From Alphaproteobacteria bacterium (GTDB lineage Bacteria > Pseudomonadota > Alphaproteobacteria > UBA2966): a stretch of 63,968 nt of DNA. The notes beneath the pieces were generated by a model. That model was not told where the DNA came from, searched no databases, and saw only the letters and a program-made list of their open reading frames with translations. The stretch lies in the NCBI GenBank assembly GCA_021296255.1, contig JAGWAU010000051.1:1-63968 (forward strand), written 5' to 3'. Below are positions 1 to 10,857 of the stretch, piece after piece (position 1 is the stretch's first letter; each line of letters opens with the position of its first letter). The position numbers and the translations under genes were made by a program.

Positions 1-1
1 G

Positions 2-1453
2 GTACGCGGCTACCCGGCAACATCGGATCGCTCGAGAGGCTGGCTCCGCTACCTCTATCGCAAGGCGACGACGCCGGATAATTGGGACAAGGACGGCCAG
101 CCGCACGCCCATTGGGACGACGTCACCGGCGAGCCTATGACCTCGTGGACCCGCTTCGATCTGATGAGAAGCAGTTATGCGATACCGCTGTTGGCTGACC
201 GCACCCCGGCGTGGCGCGAAGTCTACGGTCGTATCCTGGACGAGTTGATCATCCGCTTTACCGGCTACTGGGCGGCCAAGGACTGGCTCGATCAGATCGG
301 CGACGACCCGCGCCGTGAGCAATATCCGGAAGCGTGGTACCAGGTGCTGATCCCGCCGTTCCTGCGCGGGAAATACGACGTGCCGGGTTGGACCGCCAAC
401 GGTGTCGAGCCGTGGGGCCTGGCCGCCGCCGGCAACCTGTTCTTCAAAGGAGACTTCCTGCTGGTACTGGGTTTCCACCTCTATGTCACTGGCGACGAGA
501 AGTGGAACCGGCCTTTCGACATGGTGCGTAACGGCGCCGACACGTTCTCCTGGACCCACACGGGGATCGCCGAGTACCTGTTCTCGCAGTTGGCCAAACG
601 GCCGGAGGGGGTCCACTGCGAGAACACCAAGATCTGGCCCTTGTGAATGGCTCGTGCGGGGCTCGGTCTGAGCCTCCATGATGTGCTCTACGGCAGCGAT
701 TTCCGTCCTGCCTTCGACGCTTTCTGGGACCATGCAAAACGAAACTATCTGTCGATCCAGGACGGCAGGGTCGCCGGCTCGGTGACGATGTATTACGACC
801 CGCTGGTTCCCTGTCACCATCCGGTCGACCGCTCGCCTTTCTTTCGGTTTGGCACAGTACACGGCGTGTTGCCCTTGTACCCCGACGATGCCCGCGTGCT
901 GTACGACGACGCCATCGACCAGTTGAGCCGGTACGGGGAGGCGCCCATCGGACCCAATGACGCAAGCCCGGACAATGCCGGAGATCCGATGGCGGCAATG
1001 GGTCGGCTTTTGATCCAGTTCCTGGCGCGTGAATTCGGAGACGAGACGGTCTACGCCAAGCTCAAAATCCATTCAGAGACCAACGATGAGCCGAGCTGGG
1101 ACACCGAGACCGGCGAATTCACATGGCGGTTCGGCCTTGACGAACCGCACCCAAGGGGTCAGTTGAACGCCTCCGCCGCATTTGCGGAGGCGGTGGAGCC
1201 TGGCGCCTGGGCTGATCTGATCGGTCGGCCCAATCTGCGCAAATTCCTGGAGCCGACGGTCTATGGCGTCGATTTTCCCAAGGTCTGTCTGTCGCAGGCG
1301 ATCTATGACGCCGAGCGCCGTTTGCTGGCGGTCACGACGGACGCCGGCGCGCCCAAAGCGGGGGGAGAACAGACGACATTCCGCATCACCAATGTCGATC
1401 CGGATCGCTGTACCATCGAGGCCGACGGCGTGATGTCGGACAAGGAGACATAG
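2..1453 (+). CDS. Linalool dehydratase/isomerase-like protein, 5' partial, candidate selenoprotein
   Basis: The N-terminus lies outside the window; the frame is open from base 2 and gives 483 codons, with one TGA at 644-646 (fragment residue 215) and a TAG end. The sequence resembles the linalool dehydratase/isomerase domain, an (alpha/alpha)6-barrel enzyme that hydrates or dehydrates terpene alcohols. The segment FFKGDFLLVLGFHLYVTGD matches the YKGHLNLMYGLYQLVTG stretch of that enzyme, recalled from memory. Cys206 in HCEN aligns with catalytic Cys171, and nine residues later, at the place of catalytic Cys180, stands the TGA. Downstream, the LHDVLYGSDF segment aligns without gaps to the known enzyme. 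The His of the KGH motif is Asp here, so the substrate probably differs. No ribosome binding site precedes the ATG at 647, so a separate second gene is unlikely. The alternative is a nonsense-mutated pseudogene. Confidence 0.7.
644..676 (+). promoter_or_regulatory. In-frame UGA followed by a bacterial SECIS-like hairpin
   Basis: The TGA at 644-646 is followed by a 7-bp stem, GGGGCTC (658-664) with GAGCCTC (670-676, one G-T pair), closing a five-base loop GGTCT at 665-669. Counted from the base after TGA, the loop occupies positions 19-23. In E. coli fdhF, recalled from memory, the SelB-binding loop GGUCU sits at the same positions. There is no bulged U in the stem as in fdhF. The hairpin lies in coding sequence that reads through normally. 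No selA, selB, selC or selD gene is in the window, so the decoding machinery cannot be checked here. Confidence 0.6.
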
Positions 1454-1706
1454 AAGTCTCGACCACGGTCGGTGAGCACGCTTTCATCGTCCGCATGAAC
1501 TGAGTCAGGGGTTCGACGCCCAAGGCGGCACTCCACTTCCGTCCCTGGCCGAATGCCGAAGCAGCGCCACCCGGTAAGCGTACGATGACGACCCATCCGG
1601 CATGTACTGCCTGCGCGGCAATATCATAAGGTGGCGCGGGCACACGGCACGCAATGTGTACACCAGACGACAACCCGGCCAACTATCGAACCAAAGGAGC
1701 CGATCG

Positions 1707-2681
1707 ATGCAGATCATCAAACGCGGCGAAGTGACCAAGTACGCATTCGATGCCCGAGACGAGCCGGTGCTGCACGTCAAGCAGGAGGAGTCGTTTCAGA
1801 TCGAGACCGACGATGCGTTGTCGGGCCTCATCGAGGACGACAGCGACAATCCGAAGGTGCACCAGTTCGTCGGTGATGCCCACGTCGATGCGCTGAACGC
1901 GGCGTGGCCTCCGAAATACAACCCCGTCGTCGGTCCGATCTACGTTGAAGGTTGCGAGGCCGGAGACGTCCTGGCCGTGAACCTCGAGTTCATCGACCCG
2001 TGGCGTTACGGCTTCTCGGGCATCCTCCCGGGTATCGGGCCCTACGGAGAGTCGACGCGTTGGGGCGGACAGTGCGCGGAGCCGAGGGTTCAGGTCATCG
2101 AGCACCTTCCCGGACCGAGCGGCAAGACCCGGGACGGCAAGGGCAAGTATTCGGACAAGCTCACCTGGGATCTGGAGCCGTTCTGCGGAACCCTGGCGAC
2201 CGCTCCGGAACGCGAGGTCTTCACGTCGCTGCTGGGCCAGGGCCCCTTCGGCGGCAACATCGACTGCCGGGACGTCGCCCCCGGACACACGATCCTGCTG
2301 AACTCCTACCACGAGGGCGGACTGCTATACATCGGTGACATCCATGGTGGACAAGGCGACACCGAGTTCACTGGAATCGCGGACGAGACGCGCGCCACCG
2401 TGCAGTTGAACTGTACCGTCATCAAGAACAAGCGCACGCCGACGGTGCGCATCGTCAAGCCCGGGAGCATCGTGGCGGTCGGAATCAACCTGCCGATGGA
2501 GCACGCCGTCTACGACGCCTGCGCCAACATGATCGACTGGCTGAGCGAGGACTACGACATCAAGCCGCAGGACACCTACATTCGCATGTCCTGCGATCCC
2601 GCCTTCCGCATCCGGACCTACCAGATGGTGCGCGCCATCACCATTCAATATCCCAAGCACCGGCTGAACCCGGCATTCTAG
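1707..2681 (+). CDS. Acetamidase/formamidase family protein
   Basis: The 324-residue product belongs to the FmdA/AmdA amidohydrolase family, cytosolic enzymes that release ammonia from short amides. The ATG at 1707 is chosen because AAGGAG lies at 1693-1698; longer upstream readings lack such a site. Family traits visible are the PIYVEGCEAGDVLAV segment near residues 78-92, the GFSGILPG turn, a GPFGGNIDCRDV motif with the family's conserved Asp and Cys, and GGLLYIGDIHGGQGD. Length is slightly above that of small bacterial members. It lies between the dehydratase-like gene and an SDR on the same strand, about 250 bases after the former, so a shared catabolic role is plausible. The substrate is unknown, and annotated members often act on amides other than acetamide. 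Confidence 0.85.
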   Translation: MQIIKRGEVTKYAFDARDEPVLHVKQEESFQIETDDALSGLIEDDSDNPKVHQFVGDAHVDALNAAWPPKYNPVVGPIYVEGCEAGDVLAVNLEFIDPWRYGFSGILPGIGPYGESTRWGGQCAEPRVQVIEHLPGPSGKTRDGKGKYSDKLTWDLEPFCGTLATAPEREVFTSLLGQGPFGGNIDCRDVAPGHTILLNSYHEGGLLYIGDIHGGQGDTEFTGIADETRATVQLNCTVIKNKRTPTVRIVKPGSIVAVGINLPMEHAVYDACANMIDWLSEDYDIKPQDTYIRMSCDPAFRIRTYQMVRAITIQYPKHRLNPAF

Positions 2682-2763
2682 AGGGGGCGACCTGTATCGA
2701 GGCGCCTCAGGTGCGTGCGCCGATGCACCACCCACGGATATCTAATCAGAAAGGATAAAGACA

Positions 2764-3558
2764 ATGGACCTCGGATTGAATGACAAGGTTGCCGCAGTGA
2801 CGGCTTCGAGCCTCGGCCTCGGCCAGGCGATCGCGATGGAGTTGGCCCAGGAGGGTGCCAAGGTTTCGATCTGCGCGCGGCGGCAGGGGCCGCTCGACGA
2901 GACCAAGGCGGCGATCGAGGCGGCCGGCGGCGAGGTGCTTTCATGCGTCGCCGACATGAACAAGCGAGAGGACATCGAACGCTTCGTCAACGACACCGCG
3001 GCGCACTTCGGGCGTCTGGACATTCTCGTAAACAATGCCGGCGATGCCGCGGTGGGCCGGACCATCGAGGATTCCGACGAGGTCTGGGAGCAGACTTACG
3101 ATATCAATCTCTGGAGCGCGGTACGGGCGACGAGAGCTGCGATACCGTTGATTCGCGAGCAGGGCGGCGGCTCCGTCGTCAATGTCGCCTCGGTGAGCGG
3201 ACACAGCGGGCTCGGCGGCATGGCGGACTACAACTCCGCCAAGGCAGCGATGCTCGCGATGACCAAGACCCTGGCCCAGGACTTGGCCGGCGACGGCATT
3301 CGGGTCAACGCGGTCAACCCGGCCCTCATCCACACCCCGCTGTGGGAACGCCTGGCGGAGGACAGCTTCGTCGGCACGGTCGGCGAGAACGTCGACGAGG
3401 TCTTCGACAACCTTGCCGGTCAGCTCCTCCTGATCAAGCGCTACGGGCGGCCGGACGAGGTCGCGGGCGTCGTCGCATTCCTCGCCTCGAAGCGGGCGAG
3501 CTTCGTGACCGGAGCCTGCTGGAACGTCGACGGCGGCTTCACCAAATTCCTGACCTGA
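2764..3558 (+). CDS. SDR family oxidoreductase
   Basis: A 264-residue classical short-chain dehydrogenase, predicted to oxidise or reduce a hydroxyl or keto group with NAD(P). The cofactor loop is TASSLGLG at residues 13-20, a departure from the usual TGxxxGIG because the first Gly is Ala. NNAG is at 90-93, and the catalytic triad is Ser145, Tyr156 and Lys160 (YNSAK). Asn114 of the tetrad is present in DINLW. The C-terminus ends with the usual [11 protein letters not shown] segment. The start follows an AT-rich leader with AGAAAGGATAAAG as ribosome binding site. It lies 82 bases after the amidase-family gene. The loop sequence resembles SDRs annotated as 3-oxoacyl-ACP reductase-like proteins in catabolic clusters, but the substrate cannot be read from sequence. 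Confidence 0.9.
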   Translation: MDLGLNDKVAAVTASSLGLGQAIAMELAQEGAKVSICARRQGPLDETKAAIEAAGGEVLSCVADMNKREDIERFVNDTAAHFGRLDILVNNAGDAAVGRTIEDSDEVWEQTYDINLWSAVRATRAAIPLIREQGGGSVVNVASVSGHSGLGGMADYNSAKAAMLAMTKTLAQDLAGDGIRVNAVNPALIHTPLWERLAEDSFVGTVGENVDEVFDNLAGQLLLIKRYGRPDEVAGVVAFLASKRASFVTGACWNVDGGFTKFLT

Positions 3559-3713
3559 ACGGTCTCGTGCGGCGCCGGGTGGCGGTGCGGCAGACGCCAC
3601 CCGGCCCATGGGCGGCTTGTTTCGCTCTCGTAAATCTCTTCGATCAATGATTGTTCCCGCGCCGAATTGGGGGTAGCAATTCAATCAATGCAACCCCACG
3701 GCAAGGACGGACC

Positions 3714-4601
3714 ATGAACTACGAGCTGGGCGGCATCGGCGTTGTCAATCCGACGCCCCGGAACTCCGACGACACGGTCAACGAGGAGGAATACCGCCGC
3801 CACATCTCCTGGATGGCGGACAACGGCATCCGCTTCCTCCAGCCGTGCGCCGGCATGGGCCAGTACATGGAAATCACGCGAGAGGAATACCGGCGCCTGC
3901 TCGAGATCTCCGCCGAGGAGATCGGCGATCGCGTCTTCATCACCGCCTACGTCGCGCACCCGAACCCGCGCCAAGCCATCGAGATGATCAACATCGCCGA
4001 AGATGTGGGTGCTCATGCGGCCTTCCTGATGCAGCCCTTCTTCACGAAGCCGGATGAGGAGGGGGTCTACCTTTACTTCAGGGCTGTCGCCAAGGAGACC
4101 AAGCTGCCGCTGGTGCTCTACAACTGCCCCTCGCGAGCGGGCATCAACATGAGCGTCGACCTCATGGACCGGATCACCGACGAGGCGCCCAACTTCGTCG
4201 GCCTCAAGCAGACCACCTTCGACGAGTTCCCGGATGCGGTGCGCCGCCTCTCGGGGAAGTTCAAGGTCATTCCGGGGGCCGAAGACCAGATGCTGTTTGG
4301 CTTCGCCTTGGGCTCGCCCGGTGTGCTCACCTTCGCGGCCAACGTCATCCCCGACCGCCTCGTTGCTGTCCAGGCGGCCTGGGAGGCCGGGGACCACGAG
4401 GAGGCAAAAGCCATCTGGCTGGAATGCCTGCCAATGTTCAGGATCATCCACATCGAGCCGGTCCCGAATGCCGTGGTCTACATGCTGAACCGCATGGGTT
4501 GGAAATTCGGTACGCAGCGCATTCCGGCGCATGAGCCGTCTGAGGAGCACAAGCAGAAGATCGACGACGTCCTCCGTTCGCTGAAACTCATCGGCCAGTA
4601 G
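3714..4601 (+). CDS. Dihydrodipicolinate synthase/N-acetylneuraminate lyase family aldolase
   Basis: The 295-residue product is a class I aldolase of the DapA family, a (beta/alpha)8 barrel acting in the cytosol through a lysine Schiff base. The Schiff-base lysine is Lys165 in FVGLKQTT and the conserved tyrosine is Tyr136 in VLYNCPSRAG. The substrate-loop sequence at about 42-50 (LQPCAGMGQYMEIT) differs from the GTTGE of true DapA, so lysine synthesis is unlikely and a sugar-acid or other catabolic 2-keto acid is more likely. The ATG at 3714 with GGACGG upstream was chosen over a start at 3651 because family homology begins here. The preceding SDR is on the same strand 155 bases away. Confidence 0.85.
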   Translation: MNYELGGIGVVNPTPRNSDDTVNEEEYRRHISWMADNGIRFLQPCAGMGQYMEITREEYRRLLEISAEEIGDRVFITAYVAHPNPRQAIEMINIAEDVGAHAAFLMQPFFTKPDEEGVYLYFRAVAKETKLPLVLYNCPSRAGINMSVDLMDRITDEAPNFVGLKQTTFDEFPDAVRRLSGKFKVIPGAEDQMLFGFALGSPGVLTFAANVIPDRLVAVQAAWEAGDHEEAKAIWLECLPMFRIIHIEPVPNAVVYMLNRMGWKFGTQRIPAHEPSEEHKQKIDDVLRSLKLIGQ

Positions 4602-4713
4602 AGCGCCCGGCCGACCCCGGGCCGGCGCCTGTGCCCTGTGCCCACCTAACGGAATGGACGGCTCTCCCTCCACCGCCTCAGCCTCAGGGCCTGAACACAT
4701 CGAGGAGGAGACA

Positions 4714-5015
4714 ATGACCATCGAGACGCTCGGCATCGACATTGCCAAGACCGTGTTCCAGCTCCACGGTGTCAACCGTAACGACCGGGTGGCGCTGAAG
4801 CGTCGCGTGATGCCGGAAGGCTCATGAATGGCACGCGTGCTTGCGCGCAACCCGGAAAGCTGGTGGCCGTGGCGCTAGCCAACACGATGGCGCGCATCGC
4901 CTGGATGCTTATGACGAAGAAGGAAACCTACCGGAATCTCGAGACGGCTGCCGCCCGAGTGGCTGCAGCCTATCGGGATGACGTCGGGGGTGTGAGCAGG
5001 ACGGGGGACAGGTAA
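4714..5015 (+). pseudogene. IS110-family transposase remnant
   Basis: Two ends of an IS110-type transposase survive with most of the middle lost. The first 37 codons from ATG 4714, preceded by GAGGAGGAG, read TIETLGIDIAKTVFQLHGV, the usual start of the DEDD catalytic domain, and stop at 4825. The C-terminal end reads PGKLVAVALANTMARIAW, typical of the final helices, but in a second frame (from 4824). The internal deletion removes most of the catalytic domain and the Ser-containing domain, so the protein is dead. No terminal repeats are expected for IS110 and none were found. The remnant marks past insertion at the end of the catabolic cluster. Confidence 0.75.
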
Positions 5016-5392
5016 GGGCAAACGGTCAATGAGACGGGATCGGGAAATCAGTTCTATGGACCGAGCGTACAAGCTCACGGAGGCGATATCGGATCCGATC
5101 TCCGCAGCTCCATACTGACCCGCGGCATATCAATGCCGCATCAGGAGGCCGGACATAAGTCAGCGCCCGGCCGCAAGCCAAACTTACCTGACCGAAAACC
5201 GCTTGCATCCCAAGGGGGCGTCCACACCGTCCACGGATGTACCATGGGCATCCGGCGGCAGCTTGTTCCCGTAGTCCACGGCTGCGGGCCTCGCGTGCGG
5301 GGCGATGCGCTCTCCGCGCGGCTGGCGGCGGCGCGATTTGTTCGACTTGTTCCAAACTGTGCCCGTCGCTATTGTAATGGAAGTGAAATGAC
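5016..5392. other. Non-coding stretch between IS110 remnant and irr
   Basis: No convincing gene is seen on either strand. A small inverted repeat, GCGGCAT (5122-5128) and ATGCCGC (5133-5139) with a four-base loop, is present without a T run. The irr promoter should lie near the right end but no clear -35/-10 pair was identified. Confidence 0.5.
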
Positions 5393-5833
5393 ATGTCCGG
5401 CAGGCGGGACTCGGCGATGCAACGATCCTACACGCCGTTGATCGAGATGCTCAGGCGCCACGACCTGCGCCCGACGCGCCAACGTCTGGCGCTGGCGCGG
5501 CTGTTGTTCGCCGGCGGCAACCGCCATGTTAGTGCCGAGAGCCTGCACGAGGAGGCGTTGCGCGACGGGGCGAGCGTTTCGCTGGCGACCGTCTACAACA
5601 CCTTGCATCAGTTCACCGACGCGGGCCTGTTGCAGGAGGTGATGGTGGATCCGAACCTGTCCTATTTCGACACCAACACGACCGATCACCATCACCTCTA
5701 TTTCCAGGACACCGGTCGCCTCGAAGACCTTGAGCCCGGCGCCGTGCATATCGGAGAGCTTCCCGATCCACCCGCCGGAACGACCATCAGCCGGGTCGAT
5801 CTGGTCATCCGGGTCACCGGCAGCCCGGACTGA
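5393..5833 (+). CDS. irr: Fur-family transcriptional regulator, Irr type
   Basis: A 146-residue Fur superfamily DNA-binding regulator. The winged-helix part spans about residues 10-85, with LRPTRQRLALARLLF and the recognition segment SLATVYNTLHQFTDAGLL. The dimer and metal or heme domain carries HHH at 99-101 in DHHHLYF, the triple-His signature of Irr, which reports iron or heme status in Alphaproteobacteria. The Cys pairs of zinc-structured Fur are absent, as expected for Irr. The start at 5393 leaves a few extra residues; ATG 5417 (MQRSYTP) is the alternative. The next gene is katG on the same strand, with an Irr-type box between them, so Irr probably controls katG. A PerR-like peroxide role is the other possibility. 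Confidence 0.85.
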   Translation: MSGRRDSAMQRSYTPLIEMLRRHDLRPTRQRLALARLLFAGGNRHVSAESLHEEALRDGASVSLATVYNTLHQFTDAGLLQEVMVDPNLSYFDTNTTDHHHLYFQDTGRLEDLEPGAVHIGELPDPPAGTTISRVDLVIRVTGSPD

Positions 5834-5863
5834 CGGGTCTTCGGCCGGCGGCGGACGGCCGCC

Positions 5864-8194
<2,331 letters not shown>

Positions 8195-8535
8195 TTCCGG
8201 TGGAAGGTGAGTTTCCGGAGCGCAGCCGCGACCGGTGAGTATCTTCACGGTGCGGAGCGACGGATCGCACGCTGTTTTCCGCGGCGTGTGTCGGCGGCTC
8301 GGACGCCCCCTTGGGCATGCCCGTGCTGGTCCTCAGGCGCCCGTCCAATTGGGCCACGACGGGGCGGCGATCCACCTCAGCGTCTTCGTGCTTCCGTATC
8401 TCGTCGCTCAGGTCCTCGGCCGTAGCTCTCCACCCTTCAATGCAGGCGAATCCGGGCCCGCGAGCATTGCCAGAAGCGAGCGGGCGGTCGGGCCGCACGC
8501 CCCGATGCCCCCTCAGCTAGGCAAGACCCATCTCA
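8195..8535. other. Non-coding stretch after katG
   Basis: About 340 bases without a gene I can support. Short frames exist on both strands, but they have no recognisable domain, no clear ribosome binding site and an arginine/proline-rich composition typical of shadow frames in high-GC DNA. Confidence 0.4.
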
Positions 8536-8565
8536 AATAAAGCCCTGCTGGAGCAGGGCTTTATT
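8536..8565. terminator. Bidirectional terminator between katG and tRNA-Asn
   Basis: A perfect 13-bp stem, 8536-8548 with 8553-8565, closes a TGGA tetraloop. GC-rich pairs surround the loop and the outer arms are A/T rich, giving U-rich tails on both strands. It can end katG transcripts from the left and the tRNA-Asn transcript from the right. Confidence 0.8.
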
Positions 8566-8609
8566 AGTTGAGTTCCTGAGAACAGAATGGACCTTGTCGA
8601 TCCTGAAAC

Positions 8610-8685
8610 TGGCTCCCCGGGCCGGACTCGAACCAGCGACCTAGTGGTTAACAGCCACCCGCTCTACCAACTGAGCTACCGGGGA
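8610..8685 (-). tRNA. tRNA-Asn (anticodon GTT)
   Basis: On the minus strand a 76-nt cloverleaf runs from TCCCCGG (8685-8679) to the matching CCGGGGA, discriminator G and encoded CCA (8610-8612). The D arm has TAGCTCAGTTGGTAGAGC, the anticodon loop reads CTGTTAA, and the T arm has GGTTCGAGTCC. All stems pair. A terminator follows at 8565-8536. Confidence 0.97.
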
Positions 8686-8804
8686 TCACGCCGGCAAGCG
8701 CGTCCGCTGCCGTGCCGGTGAATCCGTATGTCTTGCCCGGCCGCGAGGCCGTGAGCTCTTACTTAATCGGTGTCGCCGCCGCCTTCAACCCCACCCGGCG
8801 GTAC

Positions 8805-10037
8805 TCAGGCTCGAGTCCCCGCCGCCGGGTCGTCATCCGTTGCGGTCACGGCACCTTCGTCCAGGAATGCATCGATCTCGGCATCGGAAAAGCCATGTCG
8901 ACTCAGAACCTCGCGGGTATGCTGGCCGTAAAGTGGCGCCGACAATCGGACGGTGGCAGGGGTCCGCGAGAACTTCACCGGCGGTCCGAGCGTCTTCATC
9001 GTACCGGCTGCCGGGTGGGTGACCTCCGGAGTCATGTTGCGGGCCGCTGTCTGGGGATCGGCGTGCATGTCCGTGATGGTGTTGATCGGCCCGGCGGGGA
9101 TGCCGGCCTCCTCGAAGCGGGCGAGCCATTCGTCCGTCGTCGCCGTGCGGAAGACGGCGCTGAGTTTCTCATCCAGCGCGTCGGTGTTGGCCATGCGGGC
9201 GGCGTTGTCGGCGAAGCGGGGATCTTCGGCGATGTTCGGCTTGTCCAGCAAAGTCATCAGCCGTCCCCAGTTGCGCTGCGAAGCGGCTCCGATGCACATC
9301 CAGGAGTCGGCCGTCCGGAAGGCCTGATAAGGCGCGTTCAACGGGTGTCGTGTTCCCATGGCGAGCGGCGCCACGCCGGTCGCAAAGGCGATGGCCGACT
9401 GCCAGAAGGTGTGCGTGATGCCGGCCTCGAACAGGGAGGTGTCCACGATCTGGCCTTCGCCCGTCCGCTCACGTTCGTGGAGGGCCGCCAGCACACCCAT
9501 CGTCAACAGCAGCCCCGCCGAGATGTCCGTGACCGGCGGCGCGGTGCCCGAGGCGTCGCCCGTGATGCTCATCAGGCCGCTCATGCCCTGGGCGACGAGG
9601 TCGAAGCCGCCACGGCCCCTGTAGGGACCGGTGGTGCCGAAGCCCGAGATCACCCCGTAGATCAGCTTGGGATTGTTCTCCCTCAGCGTTTCGTAACCGA
9701 TTCCCAGACGGTCGAGCGTGCCCGGTCGGAAATTCTCGATTAGGACGTCGGCGTCCGCCGCGAGGCGCCGCAGTATCCGTTTGCCGCCCTCCGTCTTGAG
9801 GTCGACGGCGACCCCGCGCTTGTTGCGGTTCATCATCATGAAGGCGGCGGACTCGCCGCCGATCCTGGGCGGCACGGAGCGGCGCGAATCGTCACCGCCC
9901 GGGATTTTCTCGATCTTGATCACCTCGGCACCGAGATCGGCGAGCATGAGCCCGCACGTCGGTCCCGCCAGATGGTGCGTGAGGTCGACGACTTTGAGGC
10001 CCGTGAGGGGCCCGTGCGAGTTCCCGGCTATCGTCAA
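8805..10037 (-). CDS. CaiB/BaiF (family III) CoA-transferase
   Basis: A 410-residue family III CoA-transferase, which moves CoA between carboxylic acids through an aspartyl-CoA anhydride. The catalytic Asp is Asp146 in GGFDLVAQGMSGL. The N-terminal LKVVDLTHHLAGPTCGLMLADLGAEVIKIE block and the NKRGVAVDLK motif are typical. Length fits the family. It overlaps the end of the enoyl-CoA hydratase gene by four bases and is last in a minus-strand operon with SDR, FAD oxidoreductase and exporter genes, which suggests activation of an organic acid as a CoA ester before hydration and oxidation. The acid is not identifiable from the sequence. Confidence 0.9.
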   Translation of the reverse strand: MTIAGNSHGPLTGLKVVDLTHHLAGPTCGLMLADLGAEVIKIEKIPGGDDSRRSVPPRIGGESAAFMMMNRNKRGVAVDLKTEGGKRILRRLAADADVLIENFRPGTLDRLGIGYETLRENNPKLIYGVISGFGTTGPYRGRGGFDLVAQGMSGLMSITGDASGTAPPVTDISAGLLLTMGVLAALHERERTGEGQIVDTSLFEAGITHTFWQSAIAFATGVAPLAMGTRHPLNAPYQAFRTADSWMCIGAASQRNWGRLMTLLDKPNIAEDPRFADNAARMANTDALDEKLSAVFRTATTDEWLARFEEAGIPAGPINTITDMHADPQTAARNMTPEVTHPAAGTMKTLGPPVKFSRTPATVRLSAPLYGQHTREVLSRHGFSDAEIDAFLDEGAVTATDDDPAAGTRA

Positions 10038-10810
10038 CGCCCCTTGAATTCCGGCGGCCGCTTTTCCATGAACGCGCGGACACCTTCCCGGTAGTCCTCC
10101 GAGTCGAACAGGTCGAAGCCGGGGTCGGCTTCGTTCTCCGACATGGGCGTGGAATCGTCGAGACGGAGGATCGCCGCCTTGTGCCAGCGGTTGGCGAGGG
10201 GGGCGCGGCCGGCGATATGCCGTGCGCGCTCATAGGCTTCTTTGGCCACTTGGCCATCCGGACAGATCTTGTGGATGAATCCCTTGGCGGCCGCTTCCTC
10301 CGCGCCGAAGATCCGTCCCTCAAGCATGATCTCGAGGGCGAACGCTCTGCCGCACACGGCGATCAAAGCGTTCAGTTCGTCGTGTCCCACGCCGAGGCCC
10401 AGGCGGTTGCTGGTGATGCCAAAGCGGCTCGATTCGCCACAGACGCGGATATCACACACGCAGGCGATCTCCATGCCGCCGCCGACACAGACGCCCTCGA
10501 TCAGTGCGATGGTGGGATGCCGACAATCGCGGACGGAGGCCATGGCACCGTGCGTATGCGCGCTGTACTTGCGGGCCTGTGCGCCGTTCGTGCGCTCCTT
10601 GTCGAACACGGAGATGTCGGCGCCGGAGACGAAGTTCATGCCGTCCCCTTTCAGCACCACGACGCGGATGTCGTCAGCGGCGGACGCCTCGTCCATGCAG
10701 GCTTTGAGCTCACGCCACATTTTCGGCGTCATCGCGTTGAGGCGCTTGGGATTTGACAGGATGACCGTCGCGACCGCGCCATCTCTCCCCAAGGTTACTC
10801 TATCGCCCAT
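10034..10810 (-). CDS. Enoyl-CoA hydratase/isomerase family protein
   Basis: The 258-residue crotonase-fold protein likely adds water to, or isomerises, an enoyl-CoA thioester in the cytosol. The oxyanion-hole regions are SGADISVFDKE (about residues 61-71) and IEGVCVGGGMEIACVCDIR (about 106-124). The second catalytic Glu region reads SSRFGITSNRLGLGVGHDELN, where the usual glutamates are only partly kept, so the reaction may not be plain hydration. Its TGA overlaps the start of the CoA-transferase, so the two are co-translated. The upstream SDR is 47 bases away. Confidence 0.88.
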   Translation of the reverse strand: MGDRVTLGRDGAVATVILSNPKRLNAMTPKMWRELKACMDEASAADDIRVVVLKGDGMNFVSGADISVFDKERTNGAQARKYSAHTHGAMASVRDCRHPTIALIEGVCVGGGMEIACVCDIRVCGESSRFGITSNRLGLGVGHDELNALIAVCGRAFALEIMLEGRIFGAEEAAAKGFIHKICPDGQVAKEAYERARHIAGRAPLANRWHKAAILRLDDSTPMSENEADPGFDLFDSEDYREGVRAFMEKRPPEFKGR

Positions 10811-10857
10811 ATGTCCTCCCGCGCCCGGTGCGATGTGTGAATGCAGAAGACCGACCG

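Noticed and set aside
647-1453. A separate gene beginning with the ATG right after the TGA
   Set aside because: No ribosome binding site precedes it, the frame is continuous with the upstream part, and homology to one LDI-type domain crosses the TGA.
8235-8540. Open frames after katG on both strands
   Set aside because: No ribosome binding site, domain or neighbour support; end in a terminator region.
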